Assembly: GCA_016793635.1 (NCBI GenBank)
Contig: JAEUMD010000011.1
Span: 186,001-250,000 of the forward strand
Direction of reading: 5' to 3'
Length of the DNA stretch: 64,000 nucleotides
Origin: Hyphomicrobiaceae bacterium
GTDB lineage: Bacteria; Pseudomonadota; Alphaproteobacteria; Rhizobiales; Hyphomicrobiaceae
The notes under the pieces are model-generated. The model saw only the letters and a list, made by a program, of their open reading frames with translations. It made no database searches and had not been told where the DNA came from. The position numbers were made by a program, and so were the translations under genes. Below are positions 1-10,312 of the stretch, in pieces (the stretch's first letter is position 1; every line of letters starts with the position of its first letter).

Positions 1-954
1 CCGGCAAGAGGCAGCGTGACACCAGCCCCGGCCGCCTCGTCCGACGACATTACCGCGCTGAAAGAGCGCCTCGCCCGTCTCGAAGCCGAGGCGAAGACCC
101 GCGACGCGGCCCCGGCGACCGGCTCGATGATGAGCGCGGACGGCATCCGTCTGGCCGAACTGCGCGCCCGCGCCGCGAACGTCGACGACCTGGTGAAAGA
201 TCTGCAGAAGCGCTTGATGGACGCGCGTCGAGAGGAAGGCCGGGCCGCCAATTCGGAAGAGCGGATGAAACTGCTGCGGCGCTCGGGCGAGATCCAGATG
301 GAGTGGACCCGGCGGGGTCTCGACCTGAAAAAGCTGCGCGACGAAATCGCCACGCTCGAAGGCAAGGCCGCGCCCTCCGGCGCCAACGCCGAAGACAAGG
401 TGGCAGCAATTCCTCCGGTGACCCCGGCGCCCGATCCCAATGCCAGCGCGGCGAGCTTCGATGCCAGTGAGAACGTGCGCATCGATGGCACCGTGATCCG
501 CACGTTCAAGGCACCGAGCCCAGACGCTTGCCGTAACGCCTGCGCCGACGAGGCCCGGTGTGTCGGCTACCAGCATGGCCGCAAGATTGGCGTCATGGGG
601 CAGTGCGAGATGTTCTCCAAGATCGACAGCCGCCACGAGGATTCGAAGTGGCGCAGCGGCGTGCGCAAATCCGCTGGAGCAGGCGGAGCGAAGCTCGGCA
701 CGCCATCGCGAACGAAGCAGGGCTTCGCCTTCTTCGAAAACGTCATGGCGGTCGGGAAGATGATCAAGTCCGCTGAAGCCGACGGCGCCGATAGTTGCAT
801 GGTCGTCTGCCGCAACACCGCGGGCTGCACGGCGGCGGTCTTCTCTCAGCTCTCGCCCCAATCGAAAGCGTCGTGCATCGCTTTCGAATCGATCGAGAAG
901 ACCTCGCCCCACCTGCTCAGCGGCTCGTCGGTGGTGATGCTGCGCCAACACTGA
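1..954 (+). CDS. PAN/Apple-domain protein, 5' end outside the window
   Basis: The frame is open from base 1 and ends at TGA 952-954. A GTG at 16 is only the first possible start inside the window, so the gene probably begins upstream. Counting from that GTG, residues 1-125 are charged, heptad-like and rich in Ala/Arg/Glu, which suggests a coiled coil. A Pro/Ala linker follows, then two cysteine-paired modules at about 145-218 and 233-312. The first has the pattern C-x3-C-x4-C...C typical of PAN/Apple domains, which bind protein or carbohydrate outside the cytoplasm. Any signal peptide would lie in the missing part. The ligand is unknown. Confidence 0.75.
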   Translation, partial: PARGSVTPAPAASSDDITALKERLARLEAEAKTRDAAPATGSMMSADGIRLAELRARAANVDDLVKDLQKRLMDARREEGRAANSEERMKLLRRSGEIQMEWTRRGLDLKKLRDEIATLEGKAAPSGANAEDKVAAIPPVTPAPDPNASAASFDASENVRIDGTVIRTFKAPSPDACRNACADEARCVGYQHGRKIGVMGQCEMFSKIDSRHEDSKWRSGVRKSAGAGGAKLGTPSRTKQGFAFFENVMAVGKMIKSAEADGADSCMVVCRNTAGCTAAVFSQLSPQSKASCIAFESIEKTSPHLLSGSSVVMLRQH

Positions 955-1023
955 TTCTTCGATTCCGCCGGAAAGCGGCGCTTTCAGTCTCCGCGCGTGC
1001 TTGTCTGTCAATTGACCCGACTG

Positions 1024-1383
1024 TCAAACGTTGCCGAGCTGGCCCAGCGCCCAACTACTCGCCATCGTCAGCGCGATCGCTGCCGCCATGACGACCGGCC
1101 AGCTGAGGCGGCTCGAATGCCAAGCCCCCAGGCCGCCGATCAGAAGGCTGCCGCCAAGGATACCGAGCGGACCGCCGAACAGAAATGCGGTAAAAGCCGC
1201 GCCCTGCAACGCCTCGCCGGCGACGGGACCACTTTTCCAAATCATCAGCGCGCCCATGACGAAGACACCGGCGAGGAAGCTCAACGGCGCGGCGGCCAAA
1301 GCGAGCAACGCACCAACCGCCAACCCGCGCCAACGCGAAGACTTCGACGGACCACGGTCAATCAATCCACTCACCTTCGGCAT
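1024..1383 (-). CDS. small membrane protein, twin of the upstream gene
   Basis: A 119-residue protein with three or four hydrophobic segments (about 21-47, 60-88, 94-113). I chose the ATG at 1383 because the frame upstream of it overlaps the neighbouring gene and loses membrane character. The gene lies 23 bp downstream of the 1407-1730 gene on the same strand. The two proteins share a GGP-(L/I)-G turn and a final W-P-V hydrophobic helix ending near WAL, so they look like tandem paralogues in one operon. I do not recognise the family. Confidence 0.6.
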   Translation of the reverse strand: MPKVSGLIDRGPSKSSRWRGLAVGALLALAAAPLSFLAGVFVMGALMIWKSGPVAGEALQGAAFTAFLFGGPLGILGGSLLIGGLGAWHSSRLSWPVVMAAAIALTMASSWALGQLGNV

Positions 1384-1406
1384 CCGAGAGGCGCGAAGTT
1401 CCTGCC

Positions 1407-1730
1407 TCAATGCGTCGTCATGAAATGCAGCGCCCAGGCGCCGCACGCCGCGATGCCGAGAAGGATGATCCCGGCCACGGGCCATGTCAGGTGCTGCGCC
1501 AATCGCTGCAAGAGCCAGAACGTGAATGCCGTGCCCAGCACGAGGCCTATTGGGCCACCGATGAATATGGCCGAGTAGGCATCCGCAATCCGGCCCTCTG
1601 CGCTGCTCAACGGCCCGGTCACGGCGCGCCAAAGATGGATGCTTCCGGCCCCGAGGAAATACCACAACGGTGCGGCGGCAACAGCAGCGAGGCCACCGAA
1701 GAGATATCGTTGGTCCGCGACCGATGCCAT
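1407..1730 (-). CDS. small membrane protein, first of a twin pair
   Basis: A 107-residue, strongly hydrophobic protein with about three membrane segments (9-35, 50-72, 82-103) and short charged ends. It is the first gene of a two-gene operon with 1024-1383. Both proteins have a GGP-x-G turn between the middle helices and a (S/T)-W-P-V start to the last helix. No catalytic or metal-binding motif is visible, and the function is unknown. It could be part of a small transporter or a membrane stress protein. The membrane pattern and paralogy make it more likely than a chance frame. Confidence 0.6.
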   Translation of the reverse strand: MASVADQRYLFGGLAAVAAAPLWYFLGAGSIHLWRAVTGPLSSAEGRIADAYSAIFIGGPIGLVLGTAFTFWLLQRLAQHLTWPVAGIILLGIAACGAWALHFMTTH

Positions 1731-1852
1731 ACGTCACGCGCTCCAGAAGCCGCCGCTCGATACGTAGGACGACCACTGCAGATCGCCATGAAAAAGCGGG
1801 TGCATTGTGTCCGGCTGGCGAGAAATGATCCGCACGGCTGGCATCAAAACAC

Positions 1853-1896
1853 TTGCGGCGCCGGCATCGACGCAATCGCCGAGGCCGACGCCGCAA
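1853..1896 (-). terminator. intrinsic terminator of eno
   Basis: Two 13-base arms (1853-1865 and 1884-1896) pair with a single wobble mismatch. On the minus strand the stem is followed by GTGTTTT. It starts 27 bp after the eno stop codon, which fits a rho-independent terminator. Confidence 0.6.
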
Positions 1897-1922
1897 ATGA
1901 CGTGATTACGAGGCTCCGCCGA

Positions 1923-3272
<1,350 letters not shown>

Positions 3273-3393
3273 TCATAGTCGGCATGGCTTCTATACGCTT
3301 CCCTCGGGCGGGAAAAGCCCCGAACGGGTGGGTGAAACGGTAGCCGGGTCCCACCAGAAACGCAGCCCAATCGGTAGGAATTGAGATCAAACC

Positions 3394-3750
3394 ATGAACT
3401 CTGAGCGCTATTCCGGGAGTTGTCATTGCGGCGCGGTACGCTTCACGGCGAATGCCGATCTCGGCCAGACGATCACCTGCAATTGCTCGATCTGCCGGCG
3501 CACGGGCGCGATCCTTGCCTTCGTACCAGCGAACGAGTTCACGCTGGTGTCGGGAGCCGACGCCCTCTCCGATTATCAGTTCGGCCGTAAGAGCGTGCAC
3601 CACCTGTTCTGCCGCACCTGCGGTGTGCGCCCCTTCGGCCGCGGCACCGGGCCCGATGGCCGGGAGATGGTGGCGATCAACGTTCGCTGCCTCGACGACG
3701 TCGATCTTGCTAAGCTTCGGCCCGTCGCATTCGACGGAGCCAGCCTCTAG
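3394..3750 (+). CDS. GFA/CENP-V domain zinc protein
   Basis: A 118-residue protein of the glutathione-dependent formaldehyde-activating (GFA) / CENP-V fold, a single-domain mononuclear or dinuclear zinc protein. The cysteine layout is typical: SCHCGAV near residue 9, CNCSICRR near 29 and CRTCG near 72. The family includes Gfa, which accelerates S-hydroxymethylglutathione formation, but most members have no proven activity. A formaldehyde role would suit a methylotroph, yet no formaldehyde gene is adjacent. The gene is divergent from eno and ends 8 bp from the convergent DUF1810 gene. Confidence 0.85.
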   Translation: MNSERYSGSCHCGAVRFTANADLGQTITCNCSICRRTGAILAFVPANEFTLVSGADALSDYQFGRKSVHHLFCRTCGVRPFGRGTGPDGREMVAINVRCLDDVDLAKLRPVAFDGASL

Positions 3751-3758
3751 CCGGCCTC

Positions 3759-4211
3759 TCATCCCTCCGCCGCGAGCAGGGCCAGCGTTGCCTCGTCCCG
3801 CGAGCCGCCGCACATGCGTTCGATGGCCTCGCAGAAGACGCAGCCGCGGCCCGCCGCCACCTCGAACAGCGTCATACTCGAGCGGAACTTCAGATCGTCG
3901 GGGGTACCGAAGATCTGGTGGAGCGTGCGGTCGGGCACGCCCAGCACGAGGCCCGTCGTTGCCGTGAGCCGCGATCCAAGCAAGGGATGGCCAAGGTAGG
4001 CGCGCGCCTCGGCGAGAGAACGGATGGCAAAGCGACGAGCGGTTGCGCTGAGGCCGAGCCCCTTGATCTGTGGGAACACGAACCACATCCAATGCGTAAC
4101 TTTGCGGCCGGCACGAAGCTCGGCACATGCCTGCTCGAACATCCCGTCCTGAGCATCGCTAAAGCGCGCCAGGTCGTAGGGGTCACTCCCGCCGAGGCTC
4201 GGCATTGACAT
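3759..4211 (-). CDS. DUF1810 family protein
   Basis: A 150-residue soluble protein matching the DUF1810 pattern: DPYDLARFSDAQ at the start, then a KVTHWMWFVFPQ core, L-G-S-A and a C-terminal helix that includes FCEAIERM. The usual length is about 140 residues, so this copy is complete. Members are widespread in proteobacteria and some are distantly related to NADAR-type N-glycosidase folds; no reaction is established. A second ATG two codons in (4205) is an alternative start. It is convergent with the GFA-type gene and divergent from queC. Confidence 0.85.
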   Translation of the reverse strand: MSMPSLGGSDPYDLARFSDAQDGMFEQACAELRAGRKVTHWMWFVFPQIKGLGLSATARRFAIRSLAEARAYLGHPLLGSRLTATTGLVLGVPDRTLHQIFGTPDDLKFRSSMTLFEVAAGRGCVFCEAIERMCGGSRDEATLALLAAEG

Positions 4212-4308
4212 ATCTGCTCTTTCGCATCCAACTCCGCAGTCGAGCGAGCATAGTGGGCGAAGAAGCCCCCTGTCCCGCGCCTAGATGCAACTTGGAACCG
4301 GAGCGGCG

Positions 4309-5028
4309 ATGCTGGACCAACGCGCCCTCGTGCTCTTCTCTGGGGGGCAGGATTCGACCGTCTGCCTCGCGCACGCGCTCGAGACCTACGCGCATGTCGA
4401 GACGATCGGCTTCGCCTACGGCCAGCGCCACGATATCGAGCTGCGCACCCGCCTCACAATGCTCGCCGCCTTGAAGGAGACCTTTCCGCAGTGGGCCGAG
4501 CGGCTCGGCGCCGATCACCCGCTCGAGCTGCCGACGCTCGGTCGCATCTCCGAGACGAGCCTAACGCGCGAGGCGGCGATCGAGCTGTCCCAGAGCGGCC
4601 TGCCGAACACGTTCGTGCCGGGCCGCAACCTGCTGTTCTTCACCTACGCGGCGGCGCTCGGCTACCGGCGCGGCATCACGACGCTGGTCGGGGGGATGTG
4701 CGAGACGGATTTCTCGGGCTACCCCGATTGCAGGAACGAAACGCTGCGCGTTCTGCAAGCCGCGATAACGCTCGGCATGGACAAGCCTTACGAGATCGTG
4801 ACGCCGCTGATGTACGTAGACAAAGCGGGCACCTGGGCGATGGCTGAGCGCCTCGGCGGGCCGCGCCTCGTCGAGCTCATCGTCGAGCACTCGCATACGT
4901 GCTACCTCGGCGACCGCACGCACCGGCATGAATGGGGCTATGGCTGTGGTACTTGCCCGGCCTGCGAGCTGAGAGCGAAAGGATGGGAGACGTGGCAACG
5001 AGCGAAGTCATCCGTGCCGACCTCCTGA
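4309..5028 (+). CDS. queC: 7-cyano-7-deazaguanine synthase (QueC)
   Basis: ATP-dependent enzyme converting 7-carboxy-7-deazaguanine and ammonia to preQ0, the precursor of queuosine in tRNA. The PP-loop SGGQDST is at residues 11-17 and the C-terminal zinc site is the cluster of four cysteines in [12 protein letters not shown] and GCGTCPAC. I chose the ATG at 4309 because GGAG lies just upstream; an in-frame ATG at 4285 has no ribosome site. No queD, queE or queF lies nearby. The end of the gene overlaps the next small gene by 46 bp. Confidence 0.95.
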   Translation: MLDQRALVLFSGGQDSTVCLAHALETYAHVETIGFAYGQRHDIELRTRLTMLAALKETFPQWAERLGADHPLELPTLGRISETSLTREAAIELSQSGLPNTFVPGRNLLFFTYAAALGYRRGITTLVGGMCETDFSGYPDCRNETLRVLQAAITLGMDKPYEIVTPLMYVDKAGTWAMAERLGGPRLVELIVEHSHTCYLGDRTHRHEWGYGCGTCPACELRAKGWETWQRAKSSVPTS

Positions 5029-5258
5029 AGGCTGTCGACGCCGCGCTTGCGGGCGAGTGGGACGCCGCGCACACCCTCGCCCAACGCCACGAAGGATCTC
5101 CCGTCGCCGACTGGCTGCACGCTGTCCTGCACAAGATCGAAGGCGATGCCTCCAACGCGCGCTACTGGTACGCGCGCACCCACCTCGACTTCGAACGTTT
5201 TCCCGACCCCAAGGTGGAATTGCGCGCCATCCTTCACGAACTGCACCACGAGACGTGA
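4983..5258 (+). CDS. small conserved protein overlapping queC
   Basis: A 91-residue acidic, helical protein that starts inside queC in another frame, preceded by a GAGCGAAAGG ribosome site. The sequence resembles one or two TPR/Sel1-like helical pairs: an [16 protein letters not shown] segment followed by [22 protein letters not shown]. The overlap implies translational coupling with queC. No enzymatic motif is visible. I do not know a function; a structural or adaptor role is a guess from the repeat-like helices. Confidence 0.75.
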   Translation: MGDVATSEVIRADLLKAVDAALAGEWDAAHTLAQRHEGSPVADWLHAVLHKIEGDASNARYWYARTHLDFERFPDPKVELRAILHELHHET

Positions 5259-5369
5259 TGCGTCACCAGAGTGTTGTCGCCCTTCGATACGAAACGCGAA
5301 GGGTTGCTATCTCGACCGTTCGCACCGGCGCCCCAACTCAGCGATGCCTATACCCCCGAGAGGAAGCCC

Positions 5370-5711
5370 ATGATCGATCAGGCCGTCATCGTGCAGTTCA
5401 CCGGCTACGGCGAGCAGTTCTTCAAGCCCGGCAACCGCGATCTCGAGCCGCTGGCCCGCCTTCAGCTCGAGATCGAGGGTACGCTTGCGGTCGAGGGCAC
5501 GGGCGTTCTCGACGGGCACGAGATCGCCATAGATGGATCTGAGGGCACGTTCTATTTCTACGGCCCCGACGCGCGGGCTCTGTTCGAGAGCATCGAGGAA
5601 ATCCTAGATACGTCGCCGATCACGCGCGGTGGCACCGCGACACTCGTGTTCGGCGATCCAGCGGACGACGATGCGCCGGCCGAGATGGTTCGCCTCGGGT
5701 TGCCGGCTTAA
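5370..5711 (+). CDS. hypothetical small acidic protein
   Basis: A 113-residue acidic, soluble protein with alternating hydrophobic strands and a YFYGPDARALFESIEEIL helix. I chose the ATG at 5370 because GAGAGGAAG lies about 10 bases upstream; the in-frame extension to 5271 lacks coding character. No signal peptide, cysteines or membrane segment are visible. It follows the 4983-5258 gene by 111 bp on the same strand and converges on recJ. I do not recognise the family. Confidence 0.7.
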   Translation: MIDQAVIVQFTGYGEQFFKPGNRDLEPLARLQLEIEGTLAVEGTGVLDGHEIAIDGSEGTFYFYGPDARALFESIEEILDTSPITRGGTATLVFGDPADDDAPAEMVRLGLPA

Positions 5712-5730
5712 CTGAGCGCGACGTCGTTCC

Positions 5731-5760
5731 CGGCATGCTGGTTTCCGGCATGCAGGTTTC
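5731..5760. repeat. two tandem 15-bp repeats between convergent genes
   Basis: The unit CCGGCATGCtGGTTT is followed at once by CCGGCATGCaGGTTT, one base different. Each unit contains the palindrome GCATGC. It lies in the 87 bp between two converging genes. No function can be assigned. Confidence 0.6.
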
Positions 5761-5798
5761 GAGTGTCGCGGAAAGCGTCCGTCTTAAATCTAACCGCA

Positions 5799-7664
5799 TC
5801 AGCCTTGCCGGCGCGGGTCCGCTGCGTCCTCGATCTGTACCTCGATGCGATTGCGCCCGCCCCAGGTGTCCTTGCGCAGGTTGCCGGCCACGTGCAACGG
5901 CATGCCCGCGGAGCCGATCAGCAAGTCGCCGAGCGGCTGGCCGTGCGCGCGGAAGGCGATGGCATCGAGGCGCGAACCGTCGGCCGCTTCGAGCACGCAG
6001 CGAATGTGCGCCTCGCCGACCACCTTTGCGAACTTCACGCGATGCGCTGGAAAGGCGAAACGCGGCTGCGGGTTGCCCTGGCCATATGGACCGGCGCGTT
6101 CCAGCAGCTCGATGAGGGCATCATTGCAACCCGCCGGCTGCAAGGCGCCATCGATGTCGAGGGCGAGCGCCGAGCGCACCTCGCGCGCGGTGTGGCGCAA
6201 TCGCTCGCTCATGAACCGCGCAAGCTCGTCGAGGCGCTCGCGCGCGACGGTGAGGCCCGCGGCCATGGCGTGGCCACCGCCCTTGACGAGCAGGCCATCG
6301 GCGACGGCCGCCCGCACCGCGCCGCCGATATCCACTCCAGCGACAGAGCGCAGTGATCCCGTGCCCTGGCCGGGCTTCGCCCCCTCTTCCGTCTCCCACG
6401 AGATGACGCAGGTTGGCCGCTTGAAGCGCTCGGTGAGGCGGCTCGCAACGAGCCCGACGACGCCCTTGTGAAAGGCTTGCGACCCGATGAGCAGCAGTGG
6501 CACGTCGGGATCGGCCTCGACGAGCCGCTCGGCGTCGCTCATCGCCGCCTCCAGCATCTCCGTCTCGATCGCCTTGCGCTCGCGGTTGAGCTTGTCGAGC
6601 AGGGCGGCGATACGCGCCGCCTCGTTCTCGTCCTCCGTGGCCAGCAGGCGCGCGCCGAGCGCGGCATCGCCGATGCGACCGCCGGCGTTGATCCGCGGCC
6701 CGATGATGAAACCGAGGTGATAGGGCGTCGGCGCCATGTCGAGGGAGGCGACGTCGAGGAGCGCCTTGATGCCGGCATTGCGCCGCTGGCGCATGACCTT
6801 GAGCCCCTGCGTGACGTAGGCGCGGTTCAACCCTTGCAACGGCACGACGTCGGCGACGGTTGCCAGCGCCACCATGTCCAGAAGGTCCATCAGCGCCGGC
6901 TCGCTCGTGCCCGTCGTGGCATAGTGGCCCTCGCGGCGCAGATGCCGTTGCGTCGCCACCAGCACCATGAACGCGACACCCGCCGCACACAGGTGGCCAA
7001 GGCCCGAGATGTCGTCCTGCCGGTTCGGGTTCACGACCGCCTTGGCCGTCGGCAGCTCGGCATCCGCCTGGTGATGATCGATCACGACCACGTCGCAACC
7101 GAGCTTCGCGGCGACGGCGAGCGGCTCAAAGCTCGTCGTGCCGCAGTCCACCGTTACGATCAGTTTCGCGCCTTCCTTCACCAGGGTCTCGATGGCGGCC
7201 GGGTTCGGGCCATAGCCTTCGAAGATGCGATCTGGGATGTAGATGCGCGACGGCACGCCATGGTGATCGAGAAAACGCTTGAGCAGCGCACTCGAACACG
7301 CCCCATCGACGTCGTAGTCGCCGAAGACCGCCACCGGCTGACGAGACTTGACCGCGGCGGCGAGGCGTTCCGCCGCGCGGTCCATGTCCCGCAGCACGCT
7401 CGGGTCGGGCATCAGCGCCTTGATGGTCGGGTCGAGCACGACCTCTACCTCGTCGATGCCGACACCGCGCGCGGCGAGCACGCGGCCGAGAAGTTCGGGG
7501 AGCCCGTGGCGCTGCGAGATCGCCTCCGCGACGAGCCGCTTCTCCGGCGCGAGGCGATCGCGCCAGGCGTAGCCCTTGGCCGAGGCCGTGACGCCGAGAT
7601 AGCCCGCCTGCTGCTCGCCGCTGTCGTCCGCGCCCGAGTGACGCCTTTTCGCAGAAACCGCCAT
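5799..7664 (-). CDS. recJ: single-stranded-DNA-specific exonuclease RecJ
   Basis: 5'-3' exonuclease for single-stranded DNA in recombination repair, mismatch repair and fork processing. The 621 residues have the DHH-superfamily motifs in order: FGDYDVDG (motif I), TVDCGT (II) and VIDHHQ (III), then the DHHA1 GGGHAMAAG motif near residue 490 and a C-terminal OB-like region. The start ATG at 7664 lies in a 243-bp gap behind glpX. Two short hairpins are visible in that gap (around 7720 and 7870) but neither has a U-run. Confidence 0.96.
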   Translation of the reverse strand: MAVSAKRRHSGADDSGEQQAGYLGVTASAKGYAWRDRLAPEKRLVAEAISQRHGLPELLGRVLAARGVGIDEVEVVLDPTIKALMPDPSVLRDMDRAAERLAAAVKSRQPVAVFGDYDVDGACSSALLKRFLDHHGVPSRIYIPDRIFEGYGPNPAAIETLVKEGAKLIVTVDCGTTSFEPLAVAAKLGCDVVVIDHHQADAELPTAKAVVNPNRQDDISGLGHLCAAGVAFMVLVATQRHLRREGHYATTGTSEPALMDLLDMVALATVADVVPLQGLNRAYVTQGLKVMRQRRNAGIKALLDVASLDMAPTPYHLGFIIGPRINAGGRIGDAALGARLLATEDENEAARIAALLDKLNRERKAIETEMLEAAMSDAERLVEADPDVPLLLIGSQAFHKGVVGLVASRLTERFKRPTCVISWETEEGAKPGQGTGSLRSVAGVDIGGAVRAAVADGLLVKGGGHAMAAGLTVARERLDELARFMSERLRHTAREVRSALALDIDGALQPAGCNDALIELLERAGPYGQGNPQPRFAFPAHRVKFAKVVGEAHIRCVLEAADGSRLDAIAFRAHGQPLGDLLIGSAGMPLHVAGNLRKDTWGGRNRIEVQIEDAADPRRQG

Positions 7665-7907
7665 CGACCTTCTCCCTCTTCCCGGGTTGTAGGTCGATTC
7701 GTGCGCCAGCGCGGGCAGACGGGGACAACCGTCCCCAGCTCAGATGGCAGCAGATGCAGGGCGCCCGCGACTTCGTGTGCCGTCGCCCCCGAGGGCTACG
7801 TCACGACGACGGCCGACTGCCGGACAATCGTATGCAGGCGCAGTCCGGCGGATAACGCTTGGAGGCGGATGGTGCCCGGTCCGCCATGACGGCCCGCTCC
7901 AGCCTCC

Positions 7908-8894
7908 TCACGCCGGATAGCGCGTGTCGACGTCCCGGACCGTCGTCTTGATACGGCGGACGGTGCCCGTCTTCGAGCGCATCACCACCGTCTCCGTGGT
8001 TGCCGAACCGCCGGCGAAGAATACGCCCGAAAGCAGGGAGCCGCCGGTTATGCCCGTCGCGGCGAAGATGACATCGCCCGCCGCCATGTCTTCCATGTTG
8101 TACTTGCGCTTGATGTCGGTGATACCCATCGATTTGGCGCGCGCTGTCTCTTCGGCCTTCAACGGCATCAGGCGGCCCTGGATCTGGCCGCCGATGCAGC
8201 GCAGCGCAGCGGCCGCAAGCACGCCCTCGGGCGCACCGCCCGATCCCATGTAGATATCGATCCCCGTCTCGCGGCTGTCGGTGGTCCAGATGACGCCGGC
8301 GATGTCGCCGTCAGGGATCAGGCGGATCGCGGCGCCGGCGTCGCGCACGGCCTTGATGAGATCGGCGTGGCGCGGGCGATCGAGGATGCAGGCAGTGATC
8401 TCGGCGATCGGCACGCCTTTGGCCTCGGCGAGCGCGTTGAGGTTGTCGGCCGGCGAGCGGTCGAGATCGACCACGCCCGGTGGATAGCCCGGACCGATCG
8501 CGATCTTCTCCATGTACATGTCCGGCGCATGCAACAGTCCACCGCGCTCGGCGATGGCGAGCACGGCGAGCGCGTTCGGCATGGACTTGGCGCAGATGGT
8601 TGTGCCTTCGAGCGGATCGACCGCGATATCCACGGCGGGACCGGCACCCGTGCCCACCTCCTCGCCGATGTAGAGCATCGGCGCCTCGTCCATCTCACCT
8701 TCGCCGATCACGACGCGGCCCTTGATGGCCACCTTGCCGAGCTCGCGGCGCATGGCGTCGACAGCGGCCTTGTCGGCGGCCTTCTCGTTGCCGCGGCCCC
8801 TGAGCCGCGCTGCAGCGATGGCCGCCGCTTCCGTGACGCGCGCAACCTCAAGCACGAGAACCCTGTCGAGCCCGCTGCTCTTCTTGCCGGCCAT
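7908..8894 (-). CDS. glpX: class II fructose-1,6-bisphosphatase (GlpX)
   Basis: Metal-dependent phosphatase converting fructose 1,6-bisphosphate to fructose 6-phosphate in gluconeogenesis; some alphaproteobacterial homologues also act on sedoheptulose bisphosphate. The 328 residues fit the GlpX family. Visible metal and substrate motifs are GEGEMDEAPML (about 64-74), DPLEGTT (93-99), and IYMGSGGAPEG. It lies 64 bp downstream of hom on the same strand, the common hom-glpX-recJ order of this group. Growth on C1 or C2 compounds would require this gluconeogenic step. Confidence 0.95.
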   Translation of the reverse strand: MAGKKSSGLDRVLVLEVARVTEAAAIAAARLRGRGNEKAADKAAVDAMRRELGKVAIKGRVVIGEGEMDEAPMLYIGEEVGTGAGPAVDIAVDPLEGTTICAKSMPNALAVLAIAERGGLLHAPDMYMEKIAIGPGYPPGVVDLDRSPADNLNALAEAKGVPIAEITACILDRPRHADLIKAVRDAGAAIRLIPDGDIAGVIWTTDSRETGIDIYMGSGGAPEGVLAAAALRCIGGQIQGRLMPLKAEETARAKSMGITDIKRKYNMEDMAAGDVIFAATGITGGSLLSGVFFAGGSATTETVVMRSKTGTVRRIKTTVRDVDTRYPA

Positions 8895-8958
8895 GTCCGC
8901 CTCCTCATCAAAATCCGGTGGGTGCGCCCGTACGCGGCACGCTCCCGAGGCCGGGAAG

Positions 8959-10284
8959 TCAAAGCTCTTCGATGCGAATGAGCTGGGGCCGCTCCGCTAC
9001 TTTCCCGTCCGCCTCGATGGCATCGAGCGCGGTGCGGATCGCCTGCTCCGTCGTCGTATGCGTGATGAGTGTGACAGCAGCAGGCGTCCCCGGTGCCGTC
9101 ACCACCGGCGCGCCCGGCAGAGCCCCCTTCGGCCGCCGTTGAACGATCGATTCGAGTGAGACGCCCTGCTCGGCCATCCGCATGGTGATGGCCGCCATCG
9201 CACCCGGCTTGTCGTGCACTGAGAGGCGGACGTAGTAGGCTCCCTTGTGCTCGCCGAGCTTGGCGCGCGTGTGCGGCTTCAGCAGGCGCACGGGCGTCAC
9301 GAACGGCGGCACGACGATGCCGCGTGCAATGTCGACGATATCGCTCGCCACAGCGGACGCGGTGGCATCGCCGCCCGCGCCCGGCCCCGTCAGCAGCAGA
9401 TTGCCGACCCGGTCACCCTCGATGGCGACGCAATTGGTCACTCCCCAGACCTCGGAGATCTCCTCGTCCTGCGGCACCATCGCCGGGTGCACACGCGCCT
9501 CGATGCCGGTGCCGGTACGAACCGCGACACCGAGCAGCTTGATGCGGTAGCCGAGATCCTCGGCGGCGTTGATGTCGCCCTCGGTGATGTTCTCGATGCC
9601 CTCGACGTAGATTTCCTCGAGCGCGACCTTGGTGCCGAACGCGAGGCTCGTGAGGATGGCGAGCTTGTGGGCGGTATCGAAACCACCGACGTCGAAGGTC
9701 GGGTCGGCCTCGGCGTAACCGAGCGCCTGAGCTTCTGCGAGCACGTCGGCGAACGGACGCCCCTCCTCCTGCATCTTGGTCAGGATGAAGTTGCAGGTGC
9801 CATTCAAGATGCCGTACACGCGGTTGACGCTATTGGCGAGCAGACTTTCGCGTAGCGTCTTGATGACGGGGATTCCGCCCGCGACCGCTGCCTCGAAGTT
9901 GAGGGCGACGCCCTTCTCTTCGGCCAGTGCGGCGAGTGCGACGCCGTGCTTCGCCAGCAGCGCCTTGTTGGCGGTCACCACGTGCTTTCCCGATTCGAGT
10001 GCCGCCAGCACCGCTTCGCGCGCCACACCCTCGTCACCGCCGATCAACTCGACGAAACAATCGATGCCGGGAGCGGTCGCGAGCTTCACGGGATCGTCGA
10101 ACCAGTGGAACTTCGAGACGTCGCACCCGCGCGCCTTGTTCCGGTCGCGGCCCGAGACGGCGACGATGGTGATCTCGCGGCCGAGCATGGCGGCAAGACG
10201 CTCGCGATGTTCGGCGAGCAGCCGAACGAGGCCCGCGCCGACCGTGCCGAGGCCGGCGATGCCGAGTGTGAGAGGCGCTTTCAT
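8959..10284 (-). CDS. hom: homoserine dehydrogenase
   Basis: NAD(P)-dependent reduction of aspartate semialdehyde to homoserine, the branch to threonine and methionine. The 441 residues show the dinucleotide-binding GLGTVGAG near residue 10, the catalytic domain with GILNGTCNFILTKM, and a C-terminal ACT domain from about residue 355 for allosteric feedback. The start ATG at 10284 is 28 bp from the end of the upstream aminotransferase, so the two are probably co-transcribed. Confidence 0.97.
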   Translation of the reverse strand: MKAPLTLGIAGLGTVGAGLVRLLAEHRERLAAMLGREITIVAVSGRDRNKARGCDVSKFHWFDDPVKLATAPGIDCFVELIGGDEGVAREAVLAALESGKHVVTANKALLAKHGVALAALAEEKGVALNFEAAVAGGIPVIKTLRESLLANSVNRVYGILNGTCNFILTKMQEEGRPFADVLAEAQALGYAEADPTFDVGGFDTAHKLAILTSLAFGTKVALEEIYVEGIENITEGDINAAEDLGYRIKLLGVAVRTGTGIEARVHPAMVPQDEEISEVWGVTNCVAIEGDRVGNLLLTGPGAGGDATASAVASDIVDIARGIVVPPFVTPVRLLKPHTRAKLGEHKGAYYVRLSVHDKPGAMAAITMRMAEQGVSLESIVQRRPKGALPGAPVVTAPGTPAAVTLITHTTTEQAIRTALDAIEADGKVAERPQLIRIEEL

Positions 10285-10312
10285 GAAACCGGTCTGGAGG
10301 TTGGCGGGTGAC

